DNA of 35,905 nt from JBEVNX01 sp040507895 (GCA_040507895.1 JBEVNX010000240.1:1-35905); one strand, 5' to 3'. Shown: positions 8,261-17,057, counted from the first letter of the stretch. Made by a program: numbers and translations. Notes: a model not told the origin generated them from the letters alone.

Positions 8261-10084
8261 ATGGGAGCGTGTCGGATGAGGCATTCGTTGAGGCTTATCG
8301 TCTTGTCCCCGATCCTTGTCGCAGAGAGTGTCCTCGTCGGGTCCCCTCACGCCATGGCGGATGCCGAGCTGCCTCGGCTCAGCGTCGACACGAGCTTCGC
8401 CGTGCCCGGCGGCAGCGTGATCCAAGTGCCGAGCGGCGGCGATCTTCAGGCCGCGCTCAACAGCGCCGCGCCCGGCGACGTGATCGAGCTCGCGGCTGGT
8501 GCCGTCTTCACGGGGAACTTTCAGCTTCCGGCAAAAGACGGGAGCGGATGGATCTACATCCAGACCTCGGCCCTCGGGAGCTTGCCACCGCCAGGAGGAC
8601 GCGTCGGCCCCGGGAATGCGGATGCCATGGCGACGATCGTTACGCCGAACGGCAGCCCGGCGGTGCAGACCGCGTCGGGAGCCCACCACTACCGCTTTGT
8701 GGGCATCGAGCTCTCGACGACCCCCGGGACCGCGGCCTTCGCGGTCTTCGCGATCGGCAACCGCGAGACCAGCGCGGGGGCATTGCCCCACGACATCATC
8801 ATCGACCGCTGCTACGTGCACGGCGACTCCGCTGCGGGCAGCCGACGAGGGGTCGCCATGAACGGTAACTCCATCGCCGTGGTTGATTCCTATGTCTCTG
8901 ATTTCAAAGAGAGGGGCGCGGACGCGCAAGCGCTGTGGGGCGCCAACGGAGCGGGCCCCTTTCGCATCCACAACAACTATCTCGAGGGGTCGGGGGAAAA
9001 CGTGATGTTCGGGGGCGCCGATCCCACGATTTCGGGCCTGGTACCCTCCGACATTGAGATCACGGCCAACAACTTCTTCAAGCCGGAAGCGTGGCGGTCG
9101 CAGGGCTGGTCCGTGAAGAACCTGCTCGAGCTCAAGAATGCGCGGCGGGTGCTCATCGACGGCAACGTCCTCGAGCAAAATTGGGCGAGCGCTCAGACCG
9201 GCTTCGCCGTACTCTTCACTCCGCGAAACGAGGGCGGGGGAGCCCCGTGGTCGGCTGTCCAGGACGTGACCTTCAGCAACAACGCGGTGCGGAACGTAGC
9301 CTCGGGGGTGAACATCCTCGGCACCGACAACGCGCATCCGAGCCAGCAGGCTCGGGGGATCGTGATCCGGAACAATCTGTTCACGGGCGTTTCCGGCGAG
9401 CGCTGGGGCGGGAGCGGCATCTTCCTGCAGGTGCTTTCAGGACCATCCGACGTCGTCGTCGAGCACGCCACGGTCGAAGAGACCGGCAGCATCATCGTGG
9501 CGGATGGGTCTTCGAGCACAGGCTTCGTTTTTCGGGACAACATCGCCTTTCACAACAGCTTCGGCGTCTTCGGCAGCGGACAAGGGGTGGGGAACCGTGC
9601 GCTCGAGACCTACTTCCCGGGCGCGGTCTTCACCAACAACGTGTTGATCGGCCCATACCCGACCGCGGGCGGCGCAGACCCCTCCATGTACTCGGACTTC
9701 CCGGGCAACTTCTTCCCGAATTCGGTGAGCGAGGTCGGCTTCGCCAATGCGGCCGGGGGAGACTTCCGGCTGAGCGCGGGTAGCCCCTACAAGGGAGCGG
9801 CAACCGACGGCGGCGACATCGGCGCGCAGCTCGGCGTGGTGTCGGCCGCGGAGATCCGCGCCACCTTGGGCGCGGAAGCGTTTGTCCCAAGCGCCTCCGA
9901 AAGCTCGGGCGGCGGCTGCTCGCTCGATCGCTCCGGAGCACCGCCGGGGTGGACGAGCCTCGCTTTCACACTGGCGGTTCTGGTCTTCCTGGCCGAGCGC
10001 GAGCGGCGACGGCGAGTTGGTTCCGCGCTCAAAAGCCGAGGAAGTCAAGGGCGCCGAGGCGAACGGCGATTCTGGTTCTACTGA
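8261..10084 (+). CDS. Secreted right-handed parallel beta-helix protein with C-terminal sorting-like tail
   Basis: A 607-residue predicted exported protein. The ATG at 8261 is preceded by GGGAGG (8249-8254). The N-terminus MGACRMRHSLRLIVLSPILV followed by a hydrophobic/small stretch to HAMA-DAEL is a signal peptide. The body has pectate-lyase-like beta-helix features: GGDLQAALNSAAPGDVIELA, then repeating turns rich in N/G such as IIIDRCYVHGD, IHNNYLEGSGEN, ITANNFFKP, VLIDGNVLEQN, TFSNNAVRN and VIRNNLFTG. Such folds act on or bind polysaccharides; no catalytic set can be named. Near the C-terminus comes SSGGGCSLDRS, a hydrophobic helix (SLAFTLAVLVFLA), then ERERRRR. This is the layout of MYXO-CTERM-like surface-anchoring signals. 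About 22 further residues follow the arginines, which is atypical. It converges with a possible minus-strand remnant whose stop overlaps its own. Confidence 0.82.
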   Translation: MGACRMRHSLRLIVLSPILVAESVLVGSPHAMADAELPRLSVDTSFAVPGGSVIQVPSGGDLQAALNSAAPGDVIELAAGAVFTGNFQLPAKDGSGWIYIQTSALGSLPPPGGRVGPGNADAMATIVTPNGSPAVQTASGAHHYRFVGIELSTTPGTAAFAVFAIGNRETSAGALPHDIIIDRCYVHGDSAAGSRRGVAMNGNSIAVVDSYVSDFKERGADAQALWGANGAGPFRIHNNYLEGSGENVMFGGADPTISGLVPSDIEITANNFFKPEAWRSQGWSVKNLLELKNARRVLIDGNVLEQNWASAQTGFAVLFTPRNEGGGAPWSAVQDVTFSNNAVRNVASGVNILGTDNAHPSQQARGIVIRNNLFTGVSGERWGGSGIFLQVLSGPSDVVVEHATVEETGSIIVADGSSSTGFVFRDNIAFHNSFGVFGSGQGVGNRALETYFPGAVFTNNVLIGPYPTAGGADPSMYSDFPGNFFPNSVSEVGFANAAGGDFRLSAGSPYKGAATDGGDIGAQLGVVSAAEIRATLGAEAFVPSASESSGGGCSLDRSGAPPGWTSLAFTLAVLVFLAERERRRRVGSALKSRGSQGRRGERRFWFY

Positions 10085-10260
10085 TTCAGTCCGCCTTCCG
10101 GCTGGCGTCCCTCGAGATAGGCTTGCGTGTCGCGGATGACGTTCGCGATCCACCCGTTGTAGTTGCGATGGATCTTCTCCCGTTCGAGCTCGCCTGGTAC
10201 ATCATGTCCTTGCCAGCCTGCGCTATGGCCGAACTCGCCGCCACGGCCGGCGCCGTGACC
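10078..10260 (-). other. Possible 3' remnant of an unidentified gene
   Basis: The minus frame ending at 10078 encodes a tail (GGEFGHSAGWQGHDV then EREKIHRNYNGWIANVIRDT and AYLEGRQPEG) with protein-like composition. It is unlike the Arg/Ala/Pro-rich antisense frames around it. Upstream the frame runs into DNA that encodes the methyltransferase remnant on the other strand, so no intact 5' part exists. It may be the C-terminus of a deleted gene. I cannot name the family, and it could be chance. Confidence 0.2.
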
Positions 10261-10291
10261 GCAGCCGTCCGCCAATGAGCATGCTCCGGAG

Positions 10292-10823
10292 TTGGGCCGG
10301 GCAGCTGCGCCGGCGATGGCAGAAAGAGATCGCCCGCAGGTTACTGCTCCGCAAGCAGCGGACCCGGTGGGAGGACCAGTCGAGCTCAAGGCCGTGGTCG
10401 CCGACGGCTGGTTCGCGCGTGAGGCCGAAGTGCTGGACATCGGCTCGGGCCGCGGCCACATGGCCGCCTGGTGGCCGAGCGTGGCTACGCCGTCGTGGCC
10501 GCCGAGCTGACCAAGGCGGGGTCTAAGTTGGCGAAAAAGCACTTCGGCGGTCGCTACGAAAGGCTCGAGTTCCGCGTCCTCGACATCGGGAGCCCGGTTT
10601 CTCCTCTTCTGCCCGATGAAGGGCGAGTCGGATGTCCCTCTCGAGGATCGTCAGCGACAGCTCGACCAAGAGGTCCGTGCGTCGTTCGCTCCATACTTCG
10701 AACTGCGAGCGCTCGGCGCCAACGCAAGAGAACATGCTCCACCCGGCTGGAAGGATCCCTAGGACCTCCTGGCCGGGCATGGTGTTTTACATGAATCGGC
10801 GTCGCGAGGCGCGACCCGAATGA
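10292..10823 (+). pseudogene. Decayed SAM-dependent methyltransferase
   Basis: Pieces of a class I methyltransferase are spread over three frames. Around 10391-10470 the frame reads VVADGWFAREAEVLDIGSGR, with motif I (VLDIGSGRGHMAAW). From about 10471 another frame gives AERGYAVVAAELTKAGSKLA and YERLEFRVLDIG, covering motifs I to II. From 10617 another gives RQRQLDQEVRASFAPYFELR and AREHAPPGWKDP. The terminal piece SWPGMVFYMNRRREARPE (to 10823) again lies in a different frame. The middle of the domain, including the motif IV region, is absent between about 10600 and 10617, so besides frameshifts there is a deletion. No intact start is evident. This looks like genuine gene decay, not one sequencing error. 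Confidence 0.7.
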
Positions 10824-10928
10824 GTGAAACAGAACGGTGGGCGCTCGCCAGGTTTCAGGGGTTGAGCGACGAGGGCCTCGCGGCTTGCCCTCGAAGCTGA
10901 TCGCTAATCTCGCCGGTCGAGGCTGGGC

Positions 10929-11729
10929 TCAGAAGAGCTTCTTGCTCCCCAAATCGAACTTCGCGGTCATGCCGCCGTCGACGGGCAGCACGGCCCCGTT
11001 GATGTAGGACGACGCGGGCAGCACCAACGACAAGATGCCTTGCGCGACCTCTTCGGGGTCGGCGTAGCGCTGCAGAGGGACCTTGCGGCGCGCGAAGCGC
11101 GCCTTGGCTTCGTCCGGGATCACCGCCGTCATCCCGGTGTTGATCGGACCGGGGCATATGCAGTTGACGTTGACGCCCTGATGGCCAAGCTCGATGGCGA
11201 GCGAGCGCGTGAGACCGATCACACCGGTCTTGCTCGCCGTGTAGGGTGTCATTCCATAGCTCGCGCCGAGCCCTTCCGTAGACGCGATGTTGACCACGCG
11301 GCCTCGTCGGTGCGCCTTCAGCGATGGCAGAAACCCCCGCACGAGGCGGGCCGGGGCGGTGAGGTTGACGGCGAATGTCTTCTGCCAGCTCTCCTCCCAG
11401 CCCTCTTCGTCGAGCATGGCCGGAAAACTGACGCCGGCGTTGTTGACGAGGATGTCTAGGCCCCCGAAGCGCTCGACGACCTCGCGCACCACGCGATCGA
11501 TCTCCTTCGCGTCGCCGAGATCGGCGACGACGCCGATCGCCTCGCCGCCCGCACCCCGGATCTCGCCGACGACCTTCTCCACGGCGTCGGCCACGCGATC
11601 GACGACCGCGACACGGGCGCCTTCATCAGCGAACAAGCGCGCGGTGGCACGACCGATCCCGCTCGCGGCGCCCGTGACGCAGGCTGCAAGACCGGAGATC
11701 GAGCGACTGAGATGGCTAAGCTTCGCCAT
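10929..11729 (-). CDS. Short-chain dehydrogenase/reductase (SDR)
   Basis: A 266-residue classical SDR, an NAD(P)-dependent oxidoreductase of an alcohol/ketone substrate. The nucleotide-binding motif is TGAASGIG (19-26), the structural NNAG is at 96-99, and the catalytic Ser150, Tyr163 and Lys167 have correct spacing (STEGLGASYGMTPYTASK). The C-terminal GAVLPVDGGMTAKF is typical of the FabG-like/2,3-dihydrodiol-type subgroup. Asp44 after the second strand (VAVVD) suggests a preference for NAD over NADP. It starts with ATG at 11729, divergent from the NTF2-like gene at 11839, with about 110 bases between for promoters. Substrate is unknown; linkage to the hydroxylase operon is only by divergence. 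Confidence 0.92.
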   Translation of the reverse strand: MAKLSHLSRSISGLAACVTGAASGIGRATARLFADEGARVAVVDRVADAVEKVVGEIRGAGGEAIGVVADLGDAKEIDRVVREVVERFGGLDILVNNAGVSFPAMLDEEGWEESWQKTFAVNLTAPARLVRGFLPSLKAHRRGRVVNIASTEGLGASYGMTPYTASKTGVIGLTRSLAIELGHQGVNVNCICPGPINTGMTAVIPDEAKARFARRKVPLQRYADPEEVAQGILSLVLPASSYINGAVLPVDGGMTAKFDLGSKKLF

Positions 11730-11838
11730 GCGTCCGACTATCCCGTCCCGACCCAGCGCGCAACCGCGGCGAATCGGACGTCAACTCTATTGGCGTGGTG
11801 TCGATAACTGCGATATGCGGAGCGAGGAGGCGCCCGCG

Positions 11839-12315
11839 ATGACCATCGAAGCAGACCGGGAGGAGATTCTTCGCCTGCACCGCGCTTGGTGGGAGGCGAA
11901 TCGCGACTGGGACATCCCGAAGATGCGCTCGGTGTTCGCGGGCGAGCGCTATCTTCAGTACAACCTGAACGGCCACCCGTACTACGGTCTCGCGGAGAAG
12001 ACCCGGCTCTGGGAAGCGCTGGACGGCAGGGTGAAGATTCCCGACATCTCCGAGCCGATCCGCCTGCGCCTCGAGGTGGCCGGCGACATGGCGTGGCTCG
12101 CGTGCGAAAACGTGGTCCGCATCGAGCTCGCCCCGGGGCTCGAAGTCGCGGGCATTCCCAAGACACCTTTCCGAATCCGCTCGACCGAGATCTACCAGCG
12201 CGACGACGGCGCCGGGAATCGCGCTTGGAAGATGTGGCACTTCCATTGCTCGCCGACCGCCTCGGAGAACGAGGCGCGAGTGCCGTTCGGCGACACCTAC
12301 GCGAGTCGGGGCTGA
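11839..12315 (+). CDS. NTF2/SnoaL-like fold protein
   Basis: A 158-residue protein of the SnoaL/NTF2-like family, cone-shaped alpha+beta barrels used as small hydrolases, isomerases or ligand-binding proteins. The opening EADREEILRLHRAWWEANRD, the central NLNGHPYYGLAEKTRLWEAL and the terminal WKMWHFHCSPTA strands fit the family. ATG 11839 is chosen over ATG 11815 because GAGGAGG lies at 11824-11830, 8 bases before it. It is the first gene of an operon with the LLM oxidoreductase (4 bases downstream) and the molybdenum hydroxylase subunits. This suggests a role on the same substrate. The precise activity cannot be deduced. Confidence 0.82.
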   Translation: MTIEADREEILRLHRAWWEANRDWDIPKMRSVFAGERYLQYNLNGHPYYGLAEKTRLWEALDGRVKIPDISEPIRLRLEVAGDMAWLACENVVRIELAPGLEVAGIPKTPFRIRSTEIYQRDDGAGNRAWKMWHFHCSPTASENEARVPFGDTYASRG

Positions 12316-12319
12316 GCCC

Positions 12320-13336
12320 GTGGCTCGGGTGAAGGAGTTCGGCATCGGCTTCGAAACGATCGATGCTCGGCGCCAGATGGCGTGTGCGCGGATGGCCGAG
12401 GAGCTCGGCTACGGCACCTATTGGGTCCCCGAGGACTACTTCTTCCGCGGCGCCTTCACGCTCGCCTCGGCGATCGCCTGCTCGACTCGCCGCCTGCGCG
12501 TCGGCCTCGGCGTCGTGAACCCCTACACGCGGCACCCGGCGTTGATCGCCATGGAGATCGCCGCGCTGACCGAGGTCGCCGAGGGTCGCACGGCACTGGG
12601 AATCGGCGGCGGCGTGCGTCATTGGATAGAGACCCAGATGCGCATTCCGTATACCAAGCCAGGGACGGCGATGCGCGAGGCCGTGGACATCGTGCGACGC
12701 ATGCTGCGCAACGAACCGGTGAGCTTCGAAGGCAAGGTGTTCCGCACGCATCAAGCGAAGCTGTCGTTTCCTTCGCCGCGCACTACGCTGCCGGTGCACC
12801 TCGGCGTGCTCGGCCCCAAGAACCTCGAGATGGCAGGGGAGATCGCCGATGGCGTGCTGCTGTCCGGTATGACGAGCGCCGCCTATGCGCGCTTCGCGAT
12901 CGAGCACGTCCGCCGCGGCGCCGAGCGGGCCGGGCGCCGGCTGGCCGATCTCGAAATCGGCGCGTTCCTGCTCGTCTCGATATCGGAAGACGAGCCGGCC
13001 GCCCGGCGAGCCGTCAAGCCGTTTCTTGCGACCCTACTCGGTATTTTGGCGGCGGAGCCGCAAAACCCGCTGGTCGCCGCTCCGGGAACGCCGGCTGGCG
13101 AGCTGGCGCGGATCGGAGAGGCGGTCGCGCAGGGGACGTCGCCGGTCGGGCTCGTCTCGGAGTGGATGATCGACACGTTCGCGATCGCCGGCAGTCCGGC
13201 TCGCTGCCGCGAAGGGCTCGCTGAGATCGTCGCCGCGGGCGTGGATCATCCGATCGCCTTCGAGGTCCCCGGCGTGGATCCGGAAGAGACGATCCGCGTG
13301 GTGCACGAGCACCTCATGCCCCACTTCCTGGGATGA
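12320..13336 (+). CDS. LLM-class (F420-dependent-like) flavin oxidoreductase
   Basis: The 338-residue protein belongs to the luciferase-like TIM-barrel family; many members in this sequence class use coenzyme F420, others FMN. Family features are ARMAEELGYGTYWVPEDYFF, RRLRVGLGVVNPYTRHPALI, the strand GRTALGIGGGVRHWIETQMR, and PVHLGVLGPKNLEMAGEIAD followed by DGVLLSGM. The start is GTG 12320, four bases after the upstream stop. The end overlaps the FAD-subunit start by four bases (ATGA), so the genes are translationally coupled. Co-transcription with a molybdenum hydroxylase suggests successive redox steps on a heterocycle or similar compound. F420 use cannot be established from sequence alone. 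Confidence 0.88.
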   Translation: MARVKEFGIGFETIDARRQMACARMAEELGYGTYWVPEDYFFRGAFTLASAIACSTRRLRVGLGVVNPYTRHPALIAMEIAALTEVAEGRTALGIGGGVRHWIETQMRIPYTKPGTAMREAVDIVRRMLRNEPVSFEGKVFRTHQAKLSFPSPRTTLPVHLGVLGPKNLEMAGEIADGVLLSGMTSAAYARFAIEHVRRGAERAGRRLADLEIGAFLLVSISEDEPAARRAVKPFLATLLGILAAEPQNPLVAAPGTPAGELARIGEAVAQGTSPVGLVSEWMIDTFAIAGSPARCREGLAEIVAAGVDHPIAFEVPGVDPEETIRVVHEHLMPHFLG

Positions 13337-14199
13337 AGCCGCCGAGCTTTCTCTATGCCTGTCCGCGCTCGCTCGACGAGTCGCTGGCGCTGCTCGCCGA
13401 GCACGGAGAGGGCGCCAAGCTGTTGGCGGGCGGCCAGAGCTTGGTGCCGCTGCTGAACCTCCGTCTCGCCGAGCCGAGGGTGCTGATCGATCTCAATCGG
13501 TTGTCCGAGCTGTCTTACGTGCGCCGTGACGGGGGAGCGCTGCGCATCGGTGCGATGACCCGACATCGCGACCTCGAGATCTCTGCCGTGGTGGCGGTCG
13601 CCGAGCCGTTGCTCGCGCGCGCGGCGCGCGAGATCGGTCACCTCGCCATCCGCAACCGCGGCACGATCGGCGGCAGCCTGGCCCACGCCGACCCCGCCGC
13701 GGAATGGCCGCTCGTCGCCGTCGCTCTCGACGCGCAGTTGACGCTCCGGTCGGTGGCAGGCGCGCGCACGATGGCGGCGCGAGACTTCTTCGTAGGCCCG
13801 CTCACCACCGCGCTCGAGCCCACGGAGATGCTGACCGAGGTGGCGTTTCCGGCCGCGCCCCCGGACAGTGGATTCGGCTTCTCGGAGCTCTCTCGTCGCC
13901 CGGGAGACTTCGCGATCGTCGCCGTGGCTTGCCGTGTGGTGCGCGACGAGTCGGGCGCCTGCCGCGCTTCTACGCTCGCCGTCGGCGGCGCGCACGGCAC
14001 GCCGATCCACGTCGCCGAGGTCGAGGGCATTCTGCGGGGATCGCACGGAGAGGCCGACGCTCTGCGGTCCGCGGCGGAGGCCGTCACTCGCAGGGTCGAT
14101 CCCGGCAGCGACGTGCACGGATCGGCGGACTACCGTCGTCGGATGGCGGGCGTGCTCGCGCGCCGCGCGCTCGGCGAGGCCTGCGCGGTGCCCGCATGA
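13333..14199 (+). CDS. Molybdenum hydroxylase FAD-binding (medium) subunit
   Basis: A 288-residue CoxM/XdhB-type subunit that carries FAD and passes electrons from the iron-sulfur subunit to an external acceptor. The two FAD-binding motifs are visible: AGGQS near residues 32-36 (LLAGGQSLVPLLNLRLAEPR) and GTIGGSLAHADPAAEWP in the middle. IRNRGTIGG is highly characteristic. The ATG overlaps the stop of the LLM gene by four bases, and its own stop overlaps the next ATG by four, so the operon is strictly coupled in the M-S-L order found in carbon monoxide dehydrogenase-like and aldehyde oxidase-like hydroxylases. Confidence 0.94.
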   Translation: MKPPSFLYACPRSLDESLALLAEHGEGAKLLAGGQSLVPLLNLRLAEPRVLIDLNRLSELSYVRRDGGALRIGAMTRHRDLEISAVVAVAEPLLARAAREIGHLAIRNRGTIGGSLAHADPAAEWPLVAVALDAQLTLRSVAGARTMAARDFFVGPLTTALEPTEMLTEVAFPAAPPDSGFGFSELSRRPGDFAIVAVACRVVRDESGACRASTLAVGGAHGTPIHVAEVEGILRGSHGEADALRSAAEAVTRRVDPGSDVHGSADYRRRMAGVLARRALGEACAVPA

Positions 14200-14678
14200 G
14201 CGGCGTCCACGCTACCCGCGAGATCCGCCTCGTGGTGAACGGCGAGGAAGTCGTGCACCAGGTGGCGGTGCGCCGGCTGCTCGCGGACTTCCTCCGCGAG
14301 GACCTCGGGCTCACGGCGACGCGCCTTGCCTGCGAGCACGGCGTGTGCGGCGCGTGCACCGTGATCCTGGACGGTCGAAGCGTGCGATCCTGTTTGTTGT
14401 TCGCGGTGCAGGCCGACGGAGCCGAGGTGCGCACGGTGGAAGGAATGGCCGAAGGCGATCGCATGCATCCGCTGCAGAAGGCGTTCTGGGATCACCACGC
14501 CATTCAGTGCGGCTTCTGCACGTCTGGATTCCTGATGACTGCGCTCGAGCTTGTCGAGTCTCGATCGAGCGCCGAGGAGGAAGAAGTGCGCCAAGCGCTG
14601 TCGGGAAATCTCTGCCGCTGCACCGGCTACGCCAACGTCGTCGCCGCGGTGCTGGCGGTGCTGAAGGATCGGGCGTGA
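14196..14678 (+). CDS. Molybdenum hydroxylase [2Fe-2S] (small) subunit
   Basis: A 160-residue CoxS-type small subunit carrying two 2Fe-2S clusters. The N-terminal plant-ferredoxin-like cluster is bound by C46, C51, C54 and C66 (ACEHGVCGACTVILDG then SC). The C-terminal helical cluster is bound by C105, C108, C140 and C142 (QCGFCTSGF and NLCRCTGY). All eight ligands are present, so it should be functional. The start overlaps the FAD-subunit stop and the stop overlaps the large-subunit GTG start by four bases each. Confidence 0.96.
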   Translation: MSGVHATREIRLVVNGEEVVHQVAVRRLLADFLREDLGLTATRLACEHGVCGACTVILDGRSVRSCLLFAVQADGAEVRTVEGMAEGDRMHPLQKAFWDHHAIQCGFCTSGFLMTALELVESRSSAEEEEVRQALSGNLCRCTGYANVVAAVLAVLKDRA

Positions 14679-17050
14679 GCGGCGAGGGCTCCACTGCGAA
14701 GCTGCTCGGTGCGCGCGTGCGCCGCGTCGAAGATCCGCGAGTGTTACTCGGCCGCACCCGCTACGTCGACGACGTTCGGCTTCCAGGTGCGCTGTCGCTC
14801 GCGTTCGTGCGCAGTCCTCACGCGCACGCGCGCATCGTCTCGATCGACGCTGCCGCCGCGCGTCGCGCACCCGGGGTGCACGCCGTCCTTTCCTCGACCG
14901 ATCTCGAGAGCTTCCTGCCCCCGCTGCGTGTCGACTATGACGCGGCGAGCGGCCGGCCGCCGTGTCGGAACGTGGCGTGGCCGGTGCTGGCGGCGGGAAA
15001 GGCACGTTTCGTCGGCGAAGCCGTCGTCGCGATCGTGGCCGAGCACCGCGATCTCGCGGAGGACGCGTGCGCGCTGGTGGAGATCGACTGGGAGCCTCTC
15101 GAGCCCGTCGTCGACGTCGAGCGCGCGGCGCAAGCTCATTCGCCGCGGGTGCACGAGGAATGGCCCGACAACGTGTTCCAGCGCGTCGAGAGGATGCACG
15201 GAGACGTGGCGGGCGCGTTTCGCTCGGCCGACGTCATCGTCTCGGAGCGATTCCATTCGGGGCGGCACCTCGCGCTGCCGATGGAGGGGCGAGGATTGGT
15301 GGCCTCCTGGGATCCTGCGCCGGAGGCGCTGACCGTCTGGGCCTCCACGCAGATGCCTCACGTGCTTCGCAGCGAGCTCGGTCGGGTGCTCGGCGTCGGC
15401 GAGCACGCCGTGCGCGTGATCGCCACGGACGTGGGAGGCGGGTTCGGTCTCAAGTCGCACGTATTCCCGGAAGAGATCCTCGCGGCCGCGCTGCCGCGAC
15501 GGCTCGGCCGGCCGGTGAAGTGGATCGAGGACCGCCGAGAGCATCTCGCCGCTTCGCAGCACGCGCGGGATCAGATCGTGCGCGCCGAGCTCGCCCTAGC
15601 GAGGGACGGAACCATGCTCGGCCTGCGCGCGCACGTGACTTGTGACATCGGCGCATACGTCGAGTATCCGTGGCCGACGTTCGAGGCCAACGTCACCCCG
15701 ATGGCCATGCCGGGGCCCTACAAGCTCCGCGCTTTCGCCTTCGAGACGCTCTCCGTGGCGACCAACAAGTGCTCGATCGGCGCGTACCGTGGCGTCGGAC
15801 AACCGATCGGGGTGCTGGCCATGGAGCGGCTCGTCGACATGGCCGCGCGGAAGCTCGGCATCGATCGCGCCGAGCTTCGCCGCCGCAACATGATCGCTCG
15901 CGACGAACACCCATACACGACGGTGCTCGGGACCGAGATCGAGAGCGGCAGTCATCGAGAGTGTCTCGACCGCGCTCTGGAGATGATCGACGCCACGGGC
16001 ATCGAGGGGCGGCGGCGGGCGGCCCGCGCGCGCGGCGTTCGCCGTGGTCTTGGTTTCGCGCCTTACGTCGAGGCCACCGCCCCGAGCTCGCAGGTGTGGC
16101 AGATGCTCGGCGCGGATGTCGGCGGTCACGAGCCGGCCTTGGTGCGCATGGAGCCCGACGGTCGGGTGAGCGTCGCCGTGGGAGTGAATTCCCAGGGTCA
16201 AGGACACGAGACGACCTTTGCGCAGATCGCGGCGGATCGGCTGGGGGTCCCGCTCGCTGACGTTCGCGTGGTCCAGGGCGACACGGCGGCGACACCTAGG
16301 GGCTGGATCACCGGCGGCTCGAAGAGCGCCGTCGCTACGGGGGGGGCGGTGTTGCGCGCGGCGGAGAAGGTCCGGGCCAAGCTGCTGCGCGCGGCGTCGC
16401 GGCTCGCGGAGATCCCGGAGACCGATCTCGATCTTCGCGACGGCACGGTGTGCCGCGCGGTCGACGACGCGCCCGTGGCCGCGATCCGTGACGTCGCGCG
16501 CGCGGCGTGGCTCCGGCATCCCCGGCTGCCGCCAGACGAGGAGCCGGGCCTCGAGGTGACGATGCGCTACGAGCCGCCACCGCTCACTCATTCGAACGCG
16601 ACCCACGCGGCCGAGGTCGAAATCGACGAAGAGACTGGCAAGGTGACGGTGCTGCGCTACGTGGTCGTCGAGGACTGCGGCACGATCCTCAACCCGACGA
16701 TCGTGGACGGGCAGATTCAGGGTGGAGTGGCGCAAGGAATCGGCGGCGCCCTGTACGAGGAGATCGTCTACGACGAGAACGGCCAGCTCCTGACCGGCAC
16801 GTTGATGGACTATCTGCCCCCGACGGCGGCCGACGTGCCGCGCGTCGAGATCGCCCACATCGAGACGCCGTCGCCGTACACGGCCGGCGGGATGAAGGGC
16901 ATGGGCGAGGGGGGAGTGATCGCGGCGCCGGCGGCGATCGCCAACGCGGTGGCGGACGCGCTCTCGGACATCTCGCCGCGCGTCAATCGGGTGCCACTCA
17001 CCCCCGAGCGAGTGCTGGCGATGATCGACGACGGTACCCGGCGCGGCTGA
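14675..17050 (+). CDS. Molybdenum hydroxylase large (catalytic, Mo-MCD) subunit
   Basis: The 791-residue xanthine-oxidase-family large subunit binds molybdopterin cytosine dinucleotide and hydroxylates its substrate with water-derived oxygen. The start is GTG 14675. Motifs include VGEAVVAIVAE, the Mo-cofactor loop DVGGGFGLKSH (252-262), IGAYRGVGQP (368-377), and the catalytic glutamate in GMGEGG (about E745). Where true form I carbon monoxide dehydrogenases have AYxCSFR with the Cu-binding cysteine, this protein has AYRGVGQ with glycine at that position. It is therefore an aldehyde/purine/N-heterocycle-type hydroxylase and not a CO dehydrogenase. No maturation genes (XdhC/CoxF-like, MobA-like) are in the window. 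It converges tightly with the ArgE-like gene, with only 7 bases between the stops. Confidence 0.94.
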   Translation: MSGEGSTAKLLGARVRRVEDPRVLLGRTRYVDDVRLPGALSLAFVRSPHAHARIVSIDAAAARRAPGVHAVLSSTDLESFLPPLRVDYDAASGRPPCRNVAWPVLAAGKARFVGEAVVAIVAEHRDLAEDACALVEIDWEPLEPVVDVERAAQAHSPRVHEEWPDNVFQRVERMHGDVAGAFRSADVIVSERFHSGRHLALPMEGRGLVASWDPAPEALTVWASTQMPHVLRSELGRVLGVGEHAVRVIATDVGGGFGLKSHVFPEEILAAALPRRLGRPVKWIEDRREHLAASQHARDQIVRAELALARDGTMLGLRAHVTCDIGAYVEYPWPTFEANVTPMAMPGPYKLRAFAFETLSVATNKCSIGAYRGVGQPIGVLAMERLVDMAARKLGIDRAELRRRNMIARDEHPYTTVLGTEIESGSHRECLDRALEMIDATGIEGRRRAARARGVRRGLGFAPYVEATAPSSQVWQMLGADVGGHEPALVRMEPDGRVSVAVGVNSQGQGHETTFAQIAADRLGVPLADVRVVQGDTAATPRGWITGGSKSAVATGGAVLRAAEKVRAKLLRAASRLAEIPETDLDLRDGTVCRAVDDAPVAAIRDVARAAWLRHPRLPPDEEPGLEVTMRYEPPPLTHSNATHAAEVEIDEETGKVTVLRYVVVEDCGTILNPTIVDGQIQGGVAQGIGGALYEEIVYDENGQLLTGTLMDYLPPTAADVPRVEIAHIETPSPYTAGGMKGMGEGGVIAAPAAIANAVADALSDISPRVNRVPLTPERVLAMIDDGTRRG

Positions 17051-17057
17051 ACGCGCG

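Noticed and set aside
14675..17050. Annotation as aerobic carbon monoxide dehydrogenase
   Set aside because: The subunit layout is Cox-like, but the AYxCSFR copper loop is replaced by AYRGVGQ, so CO oxidation is not supported.
17051..17057. Terminator between the hydroxylase and ArgE-like genes
   Set aside because: Only seven bases separate the convergent stops and no hairpin fits.
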